Shown: positions 8,732 through 18,039, counted from the stretch's first letter. The stretch is 64,000 bases of DNA from Marinobacter sp. es.048 (GCF_900188435.1 NZ_FYFA01000001.1:1922001-1986000); one strand, 5' to 3'. Notes: generated from the sequence alone by a model not told the origin. Translations and numbers: made by a program.

Positions 8732-9169
8732 ATGAATGACGTTAACCTGAATAGCCCGGATCTGAAGCTGGTTCGTACCAGTGACCAACCACCGGCTCGG
8801 GCAATTTCGTCATCTCAGGCCGAAGGCAGGAATGCCTCCGACCTTGCCCTTTCGAATGCGGGACGCGTTGCGCCCACATCTACAGTTCCTCAAACGCAGG
8901 ATGTTTCCAGAACGGAACAGCTTCAGAAGCAGAATGAGGCCCAGCGGGAAGAGCTTGATGATGCGGTTTCGCAGCTGAACAGATACGTTCAGAATGTCCA
9001 GCGGGATCTGCAGTTTGAAGTGAATAACGAATTGGGTCAGACGGTTGTTCGTGTAGTAGACCAGCAAACCCAGGAAGTCATTCGCCAGATTCCAGATGAG
9101 GTGGCAATGAGGTTGGCAGAAAACTTGCAGCAGGATGAGCCGCTGACGTTGTTTAACATCAAAGTGTAA
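8732..9169 (+). CDS. flaG: FlaG-family flagellar protein
   Basis: A 145-residue protein of the FlaG family, encoded between flagellin and fliD as in Pseudomonas and Vibrio, and linked to control of filament length. The N-terminal half is low-complexity. The C-terminal half holds the conserved FlaG core: a coiled NRYVQNVQRDLQFEVNNEL segment, then TVVRVVDQQTQEVIRQIPDE. A good GAGGTAAG site precedes the ATG. Transcription may come by read-through past the 8679 hairpin or from an unseen local promoter. Confidence 0.9.
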   Translation: MNDVNLNSPDLKLVRTSDQPPARAISSSQAEGRNASDLALSNAGRVAPTSTVPQTQDVSRTEQLQKQNEAQREELDDAVSQLNRYVQNVQRDLQFEVNNELGQTVVRVVDQQTQEVIRQIPDEVAMRLAENLQQDEPLTLFNIKV

Positions 9170-9302
9170 GCGATTGCCGCTTTTGCGCTAATGTGAACAT
9201 CGGTATTTCAGCACCGCCGCACCCGAGAGGGCCCGGCGGTGCTCTGCGTTAAGAGTCAAGCTTGTTTTTTACAAGCCGTTACAAATCGGGGAAAGAAAAA
9301 GG

Positions 9303-9329
9303 CAAAGTTTTGCCGCATTTTGCCGATAA
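9303..9329 (+). promoter_or_regulatory. Sigma-28 (FliA) promoter motif for fliD
   Basis: CAAAGTTT-N11-GCCGATAA differs from the sigma-28 consensus only in the first base. Spacer length is exact and the -10 is perfect. It lies 42 bases upstream of the chosen fliD start. Confidence 0.88.
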
Positions 9330-9371
9330 CTTGAACAATGAGTGGATTGGCCCCCTTGAGGAGGCATGGTT

Positions 9372-11363
9372 ATGGCAAGTATTTCATCTTTGGGTATCGG
9401 TTCCGGCGTCTTGACGTCAGACCTGGTTGATCAGTTGGTTCAGGCCGAACGAGCGCCGACTGAAAACCGTCTTGCCCGAAAAACGGAACAAACTCAAGCG
9501 CTTATCTCGGCCTACGGGAAGTTGCGCAGTGCCATCACCGAACTACGCCTTCCTATGAGGCAGTTGAGTGCGCCAGATAACATGAAGGCGTTCTCTGCGA
9601 ACTCTTCGAATGAAGATATTGCTGTATCCGTTGACAGTGCTAGAGCTAGCCGCGGTACGTATAGCGTGGAAGTGACCAGTTTGGCTAGTGCCCAGGCACT
9701 TGCGTCTCGAGACGTTTTTGCGGACCGGGACTCAACAAGTGTCGGCCAGGGAACGCTCACTCTCTCCGCTGGAAACAACACCACGAATATCACGATTGAT
9801 AACAGCAATGACACGCTTCAGGGACTGGCCAACGCCATTAACGAGGCGGATGCTGGCGTATCAGCTGGCGTCATCGACACAGGTAACGGTTTCCAGCTGG
9901 TTCTGTCTGCTGATGACACGGGCACAGATAACGCTGTGAGTATTTCTGTTTCGGGGGATTCAGGCGGTACCGATACAGATAACCAGGGCCTTTCGCGGTT
10001 TGCCTTCAACCCCGGGATGGATGTGGATTCGGGTTTGAATGAAACGATCGCAGCCTCTGACGCCGTCATGAAGATAAATGGAGTCGAAGTCACTCGTTCT
10101 ACCAATAACTTCGAAAATGTGATTGATGGTCTTACTTTCGATATCGCAGCGACTGGAACTTCCATTGTTAAGGTCCAGCAAGACTATGGTGCTGTAGCTG
10201 ATCGTGTTGCGGGGTTCGTGGACAAATTTAATTCCCTCCAGGGGACGATTGATAGCCTTGCCGGCTTCAACGCTGAAGCTGGCGTTGGGGGGCTTCTCAC
10301 CGGTGATAGTACAGTTCGGGGTATCCAGAACCAGCTGCGCCAAATATTGACTCGGGTTGTTCCGGGGCTTGAAGGTGCAAGTGTTCGAAGCCTGGCCGAC
10401 GTTGGCATTACCACCAATTTTGAGACTGGCGGCCTTGAGTTTGACCGAGCGAAGTTCGAAGAGCAGCTTAAAAACAATCCGGACGACGTGACGGCTTTAT
10501 TCGCTGAGCAAGGGCGAGCAAGTGATAGCCAGGTGGAATTTGTCCGAAGCGGGGTGAATACCGAACCTGGAGAATACACTGTCAACATCACCCAGGCCGC
10601 GAGTCAGGGGAGCCTTGTGGGCGCGTCTGCTGTTACTGCTCCGATCACTGTCGACGGAACGAACGATGATCTGACGTTTCAGGTCAACGGAGAAACCTCC
10701 GTCAGCGTTCAGTTGACTCAACAAACCTACAACTCGGCCCAAGAGTTGGCTGATGAGCTCCAGGTTCAGCTTAATGCCAACAACGCGCTCAACGCTTCAG
10801 GTTCATCAGTACAGGTAGGTGTTGGAGCTGGCGGTGAGTTTACCTTTACCTCTTCTCAGTATGGCAGCGAGTCCAATGTTAGTATTACTTCTGCGGAGGA
10901 TGGATCTGCCTATGGCCTGTCTGTTGCCACTGGAACTGCCGGTTCTGACGTCGCCGGCACAATTGGTGGGCGGACAGCCCAGGGCGACGGTCAGGTTCTA
11001 TTCCTTGACAACGGCAATGGCGGTGCCTCTGGCCTTCAAGTTCGTATTCTGGGCGATCAGACCGGAAACCGTGGCTCAATTACCTTTGTAGAGGGTGTGG
11101 CAGAGCGCACGGTTGATCTCGTGACCAGCTTCGTTGGCGCTGACGGTGCTCTCGAATCACGCACAGAAAGCCTTAACCGTGACCTTGAGCAGATTCAGCA
11201 GAATCAGGCAAGGCTGGAAGAACGAATTGCAGCTTATCGTGAGCGTCTGGTAAGCCAGTTTACGGCGGCGGACTCATTAATTTCCCAGCTCAACAGCACC
11301 CAAGATTACGTAAGCCAGCAGCTTGCCGCGCTTGCACCCCAAAACAACCGGAACAACAACTGA
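9372..11363 (+). CDS. fliD: Flagellar filament cap protein FliD
   Basis: FliD (HAP2) caps the growing filament and folds incoming flagellin. The N-terminus (MASISSLGIGSGVLTSDLVDQLV) and the C-terminal coiled coil ending in FTAADSLISQLNSTQDYVSQQL are characteristic. At about 663 residues it is longer than many FliD proteins because of a Ser/Gly/Thr-rich central region, which forms the variable cap plate. I chose the ATG at 9372 over 9366: the GAGGAGG site ends seven bases upstream of 9372 but only one base upstream of 9366. It has its own sigma-28 promoter and is followed by fliS 37 bases later. Confidence 0.95.
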   Translation: MASISSLGIGSGVLTSDLVDQLVQAERAPTENRLARKTEQTQALISAYGKLRSAITELRLPMRQLSAPDNMKAFSANSSNEDIAVSVDSARASRGTYSVEVTSLASAQALASRDVFADRDSTSVGQGTLTLSAGNNTTNITIDNSNDTLQGLANAINEADAGVSAGVIDTGNGFQLVLSADDTGTDNAVSISVSGDSGGTDTDNQGLSRFAFNPGMDVDSGLNETIAASDAVMKINGVEVTRSTNNFENVIDGLTFDIAATGTSIVKVQQDYGAVADRVAGFVDKFNSLQGTIDSLAGFNAEAGVGGLLTGDSTVRGIQNQLRQILTRVVPGLEGASVRSLADVGITTNFETGGLEFDRAKFEEQLKNNPDDVTALFAEQGRASDSQVEFVRSGVNTEPGEYTVNITQAASQGSLVGASAVTAPITVDGTNDDLTFQVNGETSVSVQLTQQTYNSAQELADELQVQLNANNALNASGSSVQVGVGAGGEFTFTSSQYGSESNVSITSAEDGSAYGLSVATGTAGSDVAGTIGGRTAQGDGQVLFLDNGNGGASGLQVRILGDQTGNRGSITFVEGVAERTVDLVTSFVGADGALESRTESLNRDLEQIQQNQARLEERIAAYRERLVSQFTAADSLISQLNSTQDYVSQQLAALAPQNNRNNN

Positions 11364-11400
11364 TCGGCGATTAGCCGGTTAGCGAACGAAGAGGTCTGAT

Positions 11401-11799
11401 ATGAACGGTTTACAGGCATACCAGCGCGTAAACACCCAAACCAGCATCACTGATGCGGACCCCCATAAGCTGATCCAGCTTTTGTATAACGGTGCCATTG
11501 AGCGCATCAACATGGCCAAGTCCCGGATCCAGGCAAAGGATTACTCTGGCAAGGCCCAGCTGATCAATAAGGCCATTGAAATTATTGGCGGGCTTCGTTC
11601 CTTCCTGGATTTTGAACAGGGTGGCGATCTGGCTGCGCGTCTAGAAGCGCTTTATGACTACATGGAGCGGGCACTTCTGGAAGCCAGTGCCAGGAATGAT
11701 TTGGCCAAGCTGGATGAGGTTCTGACCCTTCTTCGTTCTGTTAAAGAAGGTTGGGACGGTATTCGTGAAGAAGCTATTGGTCAGCAACAGGCTGTTTGA
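11401..11799 (+). CDS. fliS: Flagellin export chaperone FliS
   Basis: A helical chaperone of 132 residues that binds the flagellin C-terminus in the cytoplasm and prevents early polymerisation. Family motifs are visible: the NTQTSITDADPHKLIQLLYNGA start and the GGLRSFLDFEQGGDLA core. It is probably cotranscribed with fliD. In Pseudomonas the next genes would be a fliT-like gene and fleQ. Here those lie about 42 kb further on, and argG follows instead. Confidence 0.95.
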   Translation: MNGLQAYQRVNTQTSITDADPHKLIQLLYNGAIERINMAKSRIQAKDYSGKAQLINKAIEIIGGLRSFLDFEQGGDLAARLEALYDYMERALLEASARNDLAKLDEVLTLLRSVKEGWDGIREEAIGQQQAV

Positions 11800-11826
11800 A
11801 CAGTCCTGTTGATCTAGCTGAAGTCT

Positions 11827-11854
11827 GGGTCAGATGAACGCTTTCATCTGACCC
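11827..11854 (+). terminator. Hairpin after fliS
   Basis: A perfect 12-pair inverted repeat (11827-11838 with 11843-11854) around a four-base loop, 27 bases after the fliS stop. It lacks a T-tract, so it is a weak terminator or RNA-stabilising hairpin at the end of the filament operon. Confidence 0.5.
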
Positions 11855-11947
11855 CATGTTCCGGCCCAATAGCCATTCCCCCCGCTCTCCCGTACAATAC
11901 TGCCCTTATTTTCAACACATCCATTCTGTTCAGTCTGGAGCAAGGGC

Positions 11948-13159
11948 ATGTCTGATATCAAAAAGGTGGTGCTGGCCTATTCCGGTGGCCTGGATACTTC
12001 CGTAATCGTTCGGTGGTTGCAGGATACCTATAACTGTGAGGTGGTGACCTTCACCGCCGACATCGGCCAGGGCGAGGAAGTTGAGCCTGCGCGGGCGAAA
12101 GCCGAGGCGTTAGGCGTTAAGGAAATCTACATCGAGGACCTGCGCGAGGAGTTTGTGCGCGATTACGTGTTCCCGATGTTCCGCGCGAACACCATCTACG
12201 AGGGTGAGTACCTGCTGGGTACGTCCATTGCCCGTCCTTTGATTGCCAAGCGTTTGATCGATATTGCCAATGAAACCGGCGCCGATGCCATTTCCCACGG
12301 CGCAACCGGCAAGGGCAACGACCAGGTGCGGTTCGAGCTCGGTGCTTACGCGCTGAAGCCGGGTGTGAAGGTGATTGCGCCCTGGCGTGAGTGGGATCTG
12401 AACTCCCGCGAGAAGCTGCTGCAATACTGCGAAGAGCGCAACATCCCGGTGGAAATGAAGAAGGGCAAGAGCCCGTACTCCATGGACGCCAACCTGCTGC
12501 ACATCTCCTATGAAGGCATCAACCTGGAAGATCCCTGGGCGGAAGCCGAGGAAGATATGTGGCGCTGGAGTGTGTCTCCGGAAGCCGCGCCGGATGAGCC
12601 GACCTATGTTGAGCTGACCTATAAGAAGGGCGACATTGTTGCCATCGACGGTCAGGACATGAAGCCCCACGTGGTTCTGGAAACCCTGAACAAGGTGGCG
12701 GGTGCCAACGGTATTGGCCGGCTGGATATCGTCGAGAACCGCTATGTGGGCATGAAGTCCCGTGGCTGCTATGAAACCCCGGGTGGCACCATTATGCTGC
12801 GTGCCCACCGTGCCATCGAGTCCATTACCCTGGACCGCGAAGTGGCGCACCTGAAAGACAGCATCATGCCGCGCTACGCCGAAGTGATCTACAACGGCTA
12901 CTGGTGGTCCCCGGAGCGTGAGGCTCTGCAGGCGCTGATTGATCAGACCCAGAATTATGTGAACGGCACTGTTCGTCTGAAGCTCTACAAGGGCAATGTG
13001 GACGTGGTTGGCCGTAAATCTGAGGATTCTCTGTTCGATGAGAAGATTGCCACCTTTGAAGAAGATCAGGGTGCGTACGATCAGAAAGACGCGGAAGGCT
13101 TTATCAAGCTGAATGCCCTACGCCTGCGGATTGCTGCAGGGAAAGGCCGCAAGCTTTAA
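11948..13159 (+). CDS. argG: Argininosuccinate synthase
   Basis: ArgG joins citrulline and aspartate using ATP to form argininosuccinate, the penultimate step of arginine synthesis. The ATP pyrophosphatase P-loop is YSGGLDTS at residues 11-18, and the conserved [15 protein letters not shown] and [15 protein letters not shown] segments are intact. At 403 residues it has normal length. It begins ATG after a GGAGCAAG site. It appears monocistronic. Its stop codon and that of the convergent AraC gene share the four bases TTAA at 13156-13159. Confidence 0.97.
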   Translation: MSDIKKVVLAYSGGLDTSVIVRWLQDTYNCEVVTFTADIGQGEEVEPARAKAEALGVKEIYIEDLREEFVRDYVFPMFRANTIYEGEYLLGTSIARPLIAKRLIDIANETGADAISHGATGKGNDQVRFELGAYALKPGVKVIAPWREWDLNSREKLLQYCEERNIPVEMKKGKSPYSMDANLLHISYEGINLEDPWAEAEEDMWRWSVSPEAAPDEPTYVELTYKKGDIVAIDGQDMKPHVVLETLNKVAGANGIGRLDIVENRYVGMKSRGCYETPGGTIMLRAHRAIESITLDREVAHLKDSIMPRYAEVIYNGYWWSPEREALQALIDQTQNYVNGTVRLKLYKGNVDVVGRKSEDSLFDEKIATFEEDQGAYDQKDAEGFIKLNALRLRIAAGKGRKL

Positions 13160-14181
13160 GTCTGCTCTACGGACGCCCGGAACTCTCCGGGCGTCTTCCC
13201 CGTTACCGCTTTGAATTTCCGGTGAAACGACGTGGTTTCACTGTACCCCAGCCGCAGTGCAATATCCGGAATGGCCAGTTCGCTGTTGCGGAGGTAGTCC
13301 TCGGCCATTTTTTGCCGCACTTCATCTAACAGTTTCTGGTAAGACACGCCTTCCTGGCCAAGTTTTCTCTGCAGGGTCCGGCTGGTCATGCCCAGGTCTT
13401 CTGCCACCATGTCCTGTCGCGTGATGCCGTGCATCAGTTGTTGTTGGATGCTGTGGCGGACCTTCGAAGTCAGGTCGCTGTCGGTGTCCAGAGAGGCCAA
13501 CTGGCTGAGGGCATGAGCTTCCAGGGTTTTGCGAAGGAGAGGGTCCGGTTGCCTGAGTCGGGTTTCCAACAGGCTTTTCTTGAGGGTGATGCTGTCTTCA
13601 TCTGCTGAGAAAGTGACCGTGCAGTGCCAGCGTTCCTGGTAGGCCGTTTCAAATTCTGAGCCCGGAGAGGCCCGACGGAGTTTTACCAAGCTGGGTGACG
13701 CCTCCTGATTGTCCGCAAGCCAGCGGGCGTAGTTCACCCAGGAGGCGAACACGTTATCCACCAGTTGCGGCCGAACGACAGGGTCGGTGTAGTTGCAGTT
13801 CCAGGTCAGTTTGATGTCTTCGCCTTTCATGGCGAGGCTGGTGGTGCCCATATCTCCGACGAGTTTTTCGAACGGCGCTATTAGTGCCACTGCCTCGCCC
13901 AGGGTGGCGCAGCTCATGGTGATGTAGCCGAGGACGCTGTAGGAGCCAGGCTGGACAAAGTCGCCGGTTTCTAGGCCCAGGATTGGGTTGCCGGTTTGCT
14001 CGCACAATAAACGGATAAAGTGCTGGAACTGCTCACCGTTGATGCGGCCGTCATCGGTGTCGAGGATGTTATGGTCCAGTTCGGCCTGGTCAAAAAGGCG
14101 GTTGATATCCACGCCGGAAGATTCGGCAGCACGAACGTATTGGCGCAGGGCGGCGACGGAGGCGGTTCCGAGGGTTTTCAT
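13156..14181 (-). CDS. AraC-family transcriptional regulator
   Basis: A 341-residue regulator. The N-terminal 180 residues resemble the arabinose-binding-like domain of the OruR/ArgR subgroup ([20 protein letters not shown]). The C-terminal 100 residues hold two helix-turn-helix motifs of the AraC type ([17 protein letters not shown], then [20 protein letters not shown] and GKTPGEFR). The ligand and targets cannot be told from sequence. It is convergent with argG and overlaps it by the stop codons; no divergent target gene is present, so it probably regulates at a distance. Confidence 0.9.
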   Translation of the reverse strand: MKTLGTASVAALRQYVRAAESSGVDINRLFDQAELDHNILDTDDGRINGEQFQHFIRLLCEQTGNPILGLETGDFVQPGSYSVLGYITMSCATLGEAVALIAPFEKLVGDMGTTSLAMKGEDIKLTWNCNYTDPVVRPQLVDNVFASWVNYARWLADNQEASPSLVKLRRASPGSEFETAYQERWHCTVTFSADEDSITLKKSLLETRLRQPDPLLRKTLEAHALSQLASLDTDSDLTSKVRHSIQQQLMHGITRQDMVAEDLGMTSRTLQRKLGQEGVSYQKLLDEVRQKMAEDYLRNSELAIPDIALRLGYSETTSFHRKFKAVTGKTPGEFRASVEQT

Positions 14182-14262
14182 GGTTGCAGCACTGTTTTTG
14201 GAGTCGTTATAGCGGGAGTATAACGGAACTGGTGCGGAAACGTCTGGGAGTGAAAATAAAAA

Positions 14263-14282
14263 GGCCAGCTAAAGAGCTGGCC
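14263..14282 (-). terminator. Terminator-like hairpin, minus strand
   Basis: A perfect eight-pair stem GGCCAGCT/AGCTGGCC followed on the minus strand by TTTTTATTTT. It could end transcripts coming from the REC-GGDEF gene or from the large hairpin region at 14341. Confidence 0.65.
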
Positions 14283-14340
14283 CAAAAAACAAGGAAAGAA
14301 CGAAAGTGCCTGAAAAATTCGTTAATCCGGTGGATTCGAT

Positions 14341-14387
14341 TCCCCATATGGCGGCGGAGGTACTACTCGGCTCCTCCGCCATGGGGG
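14341..14387. repeat. Large imperfect hairpin of unknown role
   Basis: CCCCAT and GGCGGAGG on the left pair with CCTCCGCC and ATGGGG on the right. There is a five-base bulge in the left arm and a loop of about ten bases. It does not belong to the other repeat families seen in the window. Confidence 0.5.
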
Positions 14388-14492
14388 ATACTGCTTAAAT
14401 CCACAATTTCAGAATAAGTCTTCCGGGCTTTCCTGTCTGTTTGTGAAGTGTGTATCAGTGTTACCGAATGTGTCGCCAAGGCTGAGCCTGGT

Positions 14493-14523
14493 TGTCGGAT
14501 TACGCTGCGCTAATCCGACCTAC
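14493..14523 (-). repeat. REP-like palindromic repeat, copy 2 (inverted)
   Basis: Reverse-orientation unit beginning TGTCGGATTACG and ending TAATCCGACCTAC. It is paired tail-to-head with copy 3, with 27 bases between them that include the palindrome GGAGATCTCC. Confidence 0.88.
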
Positions 14524-14550
14524 GGAGATCTCCTGAATCGGGAGGGAAGG

Positions 14551-14583
14551 GTAGGTCGGATTAGGCAAAGCCGTAATCCGACA
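14551..14583 (+). repeat. REP-like palindromic repeat, copy 3
   Basis: A 33-base unit identical to copy 1 at 4423. It ends six bases from the stop codon of the REC-GGDEF gene. Confidence 0.88.
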
Positions 14584-14589
14584 GACTGG

Positions 14590-15561
14590 TTATGCCGTTG
14601 CACTGACTTCCGGCGCGGTCTCGGTAAACCGCCGTGTATCGTAGGCATCCACCAGCCCCTGCACCGCTGCTCGCTCCATATCCTGGATCGAGGGTGTGCC
14701 GTTCTGGGCGTCGGCTTTGCACAGCACCATGCCTGCTTCCACGGAAATATAGCCGGCCGTGGTCTTCAGGGCCTTATGGTTGATGCCGTCGAACACGCGC
14801 CGGAAGGCGGTGGTGGTGCAGTGGTCGCTGTTCGGGAAGTAGGCAATGATGGCGAACTGGTTGTCGCCAACCCGGCACAAAGCATCAATGGGGCGAATCA
14901 GGGTGCTCAGGCGGCGGGCGATGCCGATGGCCAGTTCGCTCATCACCGTGGGCGGATGTTTGCGTTTCAGTTCCTGCCAGTTGCGAAGGCCGCAGAGTAC
15001 ATAGGCGGAACAACCGCCGCGGGATTCAGCATGGCGGAGCATCTTGGTCAGGCGCTCCCGGCCGTATTTGGTATTGCAGAGGCCGGTTTCCAGATCAATG
15101 ATGTTGGTGGATTCCAGTTCCCGGTTGTTCTCGATCAGCAGGGAGTTTGCCTTCAGCAGGGTGTTCTGGCGATCCGCCATGCGATCTGCCGCAAAGATGC
15201 GGGGGATCAGCTGCTTGGTCATGTCGGACTTGTAGATGAAATCATCTACGCCCCGGTCGAAGGCTTCCGAGAGGGCTTCTACACTTTCCCGGGCGGTGAG
15301 CAGGATCACGTAGGTGTAATGATTGTTCTGTTCGTCCTGTTGTCGCACCTGGTCCGTCAGTTCCAGGCCATCCATCTCGGGCATCAGCCAGTCTGCAATC
15401 AGCACGCTTACCGGGCGCTGTTCGATCAGCTGCAGGGCTTCCGGTGCGTTATTAACGATGCGTACGTCGCGATATTCGGCATTTCGCAGCGTGCGGCCAA
15501 CCACCATACTGCTGAATTTCGCGTCGTCTACTACGAGGATGGGAAGGTCCAGATTTGGCAT
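14590..15561 (-). CDS. Response regulator with degenerate GGDEF domain
   Basis: A 323-residue protein. Residues 1-125 form a receiver domain with the acidic pair D12-D13, phosphorylation site D57 (ADWLMP), T89 and K111 all present. A helical linker leads to a GGDEF-like domain in which the starting DxLTGLxN motif reads DLETGLCN (156-163) and the signature reads VGDNQF (231-236) instead of GGDEF. The signature residues needed for catalysis are changed, so cyclic-di-GMP synthesis is unlikely and it may bind or sense instead. It is divergent from yajQ, whose family includes cyclic-di-GMP receptors. Confidence 0.85.
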   Translation of the reverse strand: MPNLDLPILVVDDAKFSSMVVGRTLRNAEYRDVRIVNNAPEALQLIEQRPVSVLIADWLMPEMDGLELTDQVRQQDEQNNHYTYVILLTARESVEALSEAFDRGVDDFIYKSDMTKQLIPRIFAADRMADRQNTLLKANSLLIENNRELESTNIIDLETGLCNTKYGRERLTKMLRHAESRGGCSAYVLCGLRNWQELKRKHPPTVMSELAIGIARRLSTLIRPIDALCRVGDNQFAIIAYFPNSDHCTTTAFRRVFDGINHKALKTTAGYISVEAGMVLCKADAQNGTPSIQDMERAAVQGLVDAYDTRRFTETAPEVSATA

Positions 15562-15672
15562 TGTTATCTACTTTTACCAGTCCATTGTCAGATGCGGGAG
15601 TTGTCGGGGGTTGGTATCATCCCCAGCAAATTGCAGAAGTATACCTTCTTACCCTGTTGGAGAATAACGACC

Positions 15673-16155
15673 ATGCCTTCTTTTGACATTGTTTCAGAAA
15701 TCGATATGCACGAAGTCACGAATGCGGTCGACCAGGCCAAGCGGGAGCTGGGCAATCGCTGGGATTTCAAGAACGTGGAAGCTGACATTGAGCTGGACGA
15801 CAAGGGCATCACCATCAGTGCCGAGCAGGAGTTCCAGCTCGAACAGTTGCTGGATATGCTGCGTATGGCCTTTGCCAAGCGCAATATCGATTCACGCGCC
15901 CTGGCGGAAGATGGTGACAGCAAGTCCGGCAAGCTGGTGAAACAGCACCTGTTGCTGAAGCAGGGCATTGAAACCGATATGGCGAAGAAGATTGTGAAGA
16001 TGATCAAGGACCAGAAGATGAAGGTCCAGGCCAGTATCCAGGGCGACAAGGTGCGGGTGACCGGCAAGAAGCGGGACGATCTCCAGGAAGCTATTGCCAT
16101 GCTCAGGGAAGCTGAGCTGGACATCCCGCTGCAGTTCAATAATTTCCGCGACTGA
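15673..16155 (+). CDS. yajQ: YajQ-family nucleotide-binding protein
   Basis: A 160-residue protein of the YajQ (UPF0234) family: two ferredoxin-like domains, start [20 protein letters not shown], end [12 protein letters not shown]. Members bind nucleotides, and a Xanthomonas member was shown to be a cyclic-di-GMP effector. The reading frame is open far upstream to 14443, but the family start is clearly the ATG at 15673, with a GGAGA site nine bases before it. Its TGA stop is in the same frame as the downstream permease gene, with only ordinary sense codons between. Confidence 0.93.
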   Translation: MPSFDIVSEIDMHEVTNAVDQAKRELGNRWDFKNVEADIELDDKGITISAEQEFQLEQLLDMLRMAFAKRNIDSRALAEDGDSKSGKLVKQHLLLKQGIETDMAKKIVKMIKDQKMKVQASIQGDKVRVTGKKRDDLQEAIAMLREAELDIPLQFNNFRD

Positions 16156-16170
16156 TCCGGAGGCTTCACC

Positions 16171-17577
16171 ATCTTAACCGGCACCCGCCTGACCCTGATT
16201 CGGGATACGCTTTACACCTACACCCGTTGGCAGGTGATCGCCCTGTTATTCCTGGGCTTTTCGGCAGGTTTGCCGTTCCTGCTGGTGTTTTCCACCCTCA
16301 ATGCCCGACTGGCGGATGTCGGAGTGGAAACCGCCACCATCGGTTTTTTCAGCTGGCTTGGTATTACCTATTCCATCAAGGTGTTCTGGGCGCCGGTAGT
16401 AGACCGCCTGAAGCTGCCGTTGCTCGACCGGCTGCTGGGCAAGCGGCGAAGCTGGATTATCTTTGCGCAGGCAGGTATCGCCACGGGGTTGTACCTGATG
16501 GCTCACGTGGATGCCACGGCAGCGCCGGAAATGATGGCCCTTTGTGGCCTGCTGGTGGCCTTTTCCTCCGCCACCCAGGACGTGGCAATTGATGCTTACC
16601 GCATCGAGATTGCCGAGGAACGGCTCCAGGCCGCCCTGGCTGCTACGTACATCTTTGGCTACCGTCTGGCCTTGCTGGTGGCCGGCGCCGGTGCTCTGTA
16701 CCTGGCGGAATTCTGGTCCTGGCAGGTGTCCTATGAAGTGATGGCAGCCCTCGTGGGTGTCGGGGCTCTGACCGTTCTGATCGTTCGCGAGCCCACCGTA
16801 AACCACTTTGCCGCCGCCCAGGACATTGCTCACAAGATCGAGCAGGAGGCCGCCAAACGCACCCATCTGAAGCCCCGACTGGCGAGGCTGGTTGGCTGGT
16901 TCTATGCCGCTGTGGCCGGCCCGTTCCTGGATTTCTTTCGCCGGTACAAGGAACTGGCTCTGGTCATCCTGCTCATGGTTGCCGTTTACCGGATCTCGGA
17001 CATCGCCATGGGTGTGATGGCCAATCCCTTCTACCTGGATTTTATGGGTTTCAGCAAAACCCAGGTAGCGGATGTGACCAAGATCTTTGGCTTCTTCATG
17101 ACCATTGCCGGTTCTCTCGTTGGCGGGGTTATGGTGGTTCGCTACGGCGTTCGTCGCATTCTTCTGCTGGGGGCAACAATGACCGCCGCCACCAACCTCC
17201 TGTTTGTCGTTCTGGCCCAGTACCCACCCAACATTGCCACCCTGGCGGCGGTGGTCAGCGCCGATAACCTCAGTGGCGGCATTGCTAACGTGGCCCTGAT
17301 CGCCTGGCTCTCCAGCATGACCAGCGCCTCGTTCACGGCAACGCAGTACGCCCTGTTCAGTTCTCTGATGACCCTGCCCGGAAAGTTTCTGGGGGGCTTC
17401 TCCGGCATTGTCGTGGCCGGCTTTGGTTACGCGGAATTCTTCCTGGTGGCCGGCATAATGGGCGTGCCTGCCATTCTGTTGGCCATTTTCATGATTCGGC
17501 AAGGGAGCCGCCTGGATGCGCTTGCGCCAAAGAATGAAGCCAAACCTGATGCAGATTCAGAAAGTAGGTCGGATTAG
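16171..17577 (+). CDS. ampG: AmpG-like major facilitator permease
   Basis: A membrane transporter of the AmpG family, which imports anhydro-muropeptides for cell-wall recycling. Matches to E. coli AmpG include the LGFSAGLPFLLVFSTLNA start of helix 1, VFWAPVVDRLKLP and AFSSATQDVAIDAYRIE. About 12 hydrophobic segments are present. The first usual start codon is GTG 16234, which would begin right at helix 1 and has no ribosome site. A GGAGG at 16158-16162 sits eight bases before ATC 16171, which gives the expected 21-residue N-terminal leader, so I place the start there. The last four codons and the TAG stop come from a palindromic repeat. Confidence 0.8.
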   Translation: MLTGTRLTLIRDTLYTYTRWQVIALLFLGFSAGLPFLLVFSTLNARLADVGVETATIGFFSWLGITYSIKVFWAPVVDRLKLPLLDRLLGKRRSWIIFAQAGIATGLYLMAHVDATAAPEMMALCGLLVAFSSATQDVAIDAYRIEIAEERLQAALAATYIFGYRLALLVAGAGALYLAEFWSWQVSYEVMAALVGVGALTVLIVREPTVNHFAAAQDIAHKIEQEAAKRTHLKPRLARLVGWFYAAVAGPFLDFFRRYKELALVILLMVAVYRISDIAMGVMANPFYLDFMGFSKTQVADVTKIFGFFMTIAGSLVGGVMVVRYGVRRILLLGATMTAATNLLFVVLAQYPPNIATLAAVVSADNLSGGIANVALIAWLSSMTSASFTATQYALFSSLMTLPGKFLGGFSGIVVAGFGYAEFFLVAGIMGVPAILLAIFMIRQGSRLDALAPKNEAKPDADSESRSD

Positions 17578-17594
17578 CGAAGCGTAATCCGACA
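17564..17594 (+). repeat. REP-like palindromic repeat, copy 4, inside the end of ampG
   Basis: A 31-base unit with loop GCGAAGC. Its first 14 bases are read as the last codons of the ampG-like gene, and its ATTAG supplies the TAG stop at 17575-17577. Confidence 0.9.
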
Positions 17595-17600
17595 GAAGCC

Positions 17601-17632
17601 GTTGGATTACACCTACGGCCAATCCAACCTAC
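17601..17632 (-). repeat. REP-like palindromic repeat, copy 5 (variant, inverted)
   Basis: A variant unit with TTGGATTA/AATCCAA arms instead of TCGGATTA, in inverted orientation, seven bases after copy 4. Confidence 0.75.
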
Positions 17633-17658
17633 GATTGCGAGGATTTAAACTCAGAACC

Positions 17659-17676
17659 GTAGGTCGGATTAGTGCC
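17659..17676 (+). repeat. REP-like repeat, truncated copy 6
   Basis: Only the left half (GTAGGTCGGATTAG plus TGCC) is present, directly joined to full copy 7. The junction suggests deletion or slippage between tandem copies. Confidence 0.75.
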
Positions 17677-17707
17677 GTAGGTCGGATTAGCAAAGCGTGA
17701 TCCGACA
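17677..17707 (+). repeat. REP-like palindromic repeat, copy 7
   Basis: A full unit in which the right arm has one change (TGATCCGACA). It ends 20 bases upstream of the alkyltransferase-like gene and so lies within its promoter or leader. Confidence 0.85.
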
Positions 17708-17727
17708 AAGAGCGAGACCCGGAAAAC

Positions 17728-18039
17728 ATGTCAGAACCAACAAAAGACCAAAAAATCTGGCAAGTCGTCGCCGCCATCCCGCCCGGCAACGTAGCCAGCT
17801 ACTGCCAGATCGCAGCCATGGCCGGTCTGGGTCGTCAGGCCCGATACATAGGCCGGGCCCTGGGCAAGCTGCCCGCCGGCCACAGCATCCCCTGGTTCCG
17901 GGTAATCCGCAGCAATGGCCAGATTGCCTTCCCCGAAGGCTCGGATGCCTACGAAACTCAGGTTGGCAAATTGAGGGGTGAAGGCGTAGAGATCACCAAC
18001 GGCCGCGTCCCCATGCGCCAATTCCAATGGCAACCGTAG
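17728..18039 (+). CDS. atl: Alkyltransferase-like protein (Atl family)
   Basis: A 103-residue protein matching the DNA-binding domain of O6-alkylguanine-DNA alkyltransferase (VWQ-like start, IPPGNVASYCQIAAMAGLGRQARYIGRAL). The PCHRV active site is replaced by PWFRV at 55-59, with Trp instead of the acceptor Cys. That is the mark of Atl proteins, which bind alkylated guanine without repairing it and hand it to nucleotide excision repair. The stop TAG lies inside a degenerate copy of the palindromic repeat. It stands between repeat clusters with no obvious operon partner. Confidence 0.9.
   Translation: MSEPTKDQKIWQVVAAIPPGNVASYCQIAAMAGLGRQARYIGRALGKLPAGHSIPWFRVIRSNGQIAFPEGSDAYETQVGKLRGEGVEITNGRVPMRQFQWQP

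Larger units (their letters stand above)
14182..14589. other. Long intergenic region with hairpins and a repeat pair
   Basis: About 400 bases with no credible gene. It holds, in order, a perfect hairpin (14263-14282), a large imperfect hairpin (14341-14387) and two inverted copies of the palindromic repeat (14493-14583). The short frames here have no good start site or family match. Confidence 0.7.

Noticed and set aside
14184..14417. Small frame between the AraC gene and the repeat pair
   Set aside because: No ribosome site, and it runs through two hairpins; not credible as a gene.
14443..15672. The upstream 410-codon extension of yajQ
   Set aside because: It runs antisense through the REC-GGDEF gene and a repeat; the family start and ribosome site are at 15673.
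16246..17502. A 418-codon frame opposite the ampG-like gene
   Set aside because: Antisense to a well-supported membrane transporter; composition is Gly/Gln/His-rich as expected of a shadow frame.
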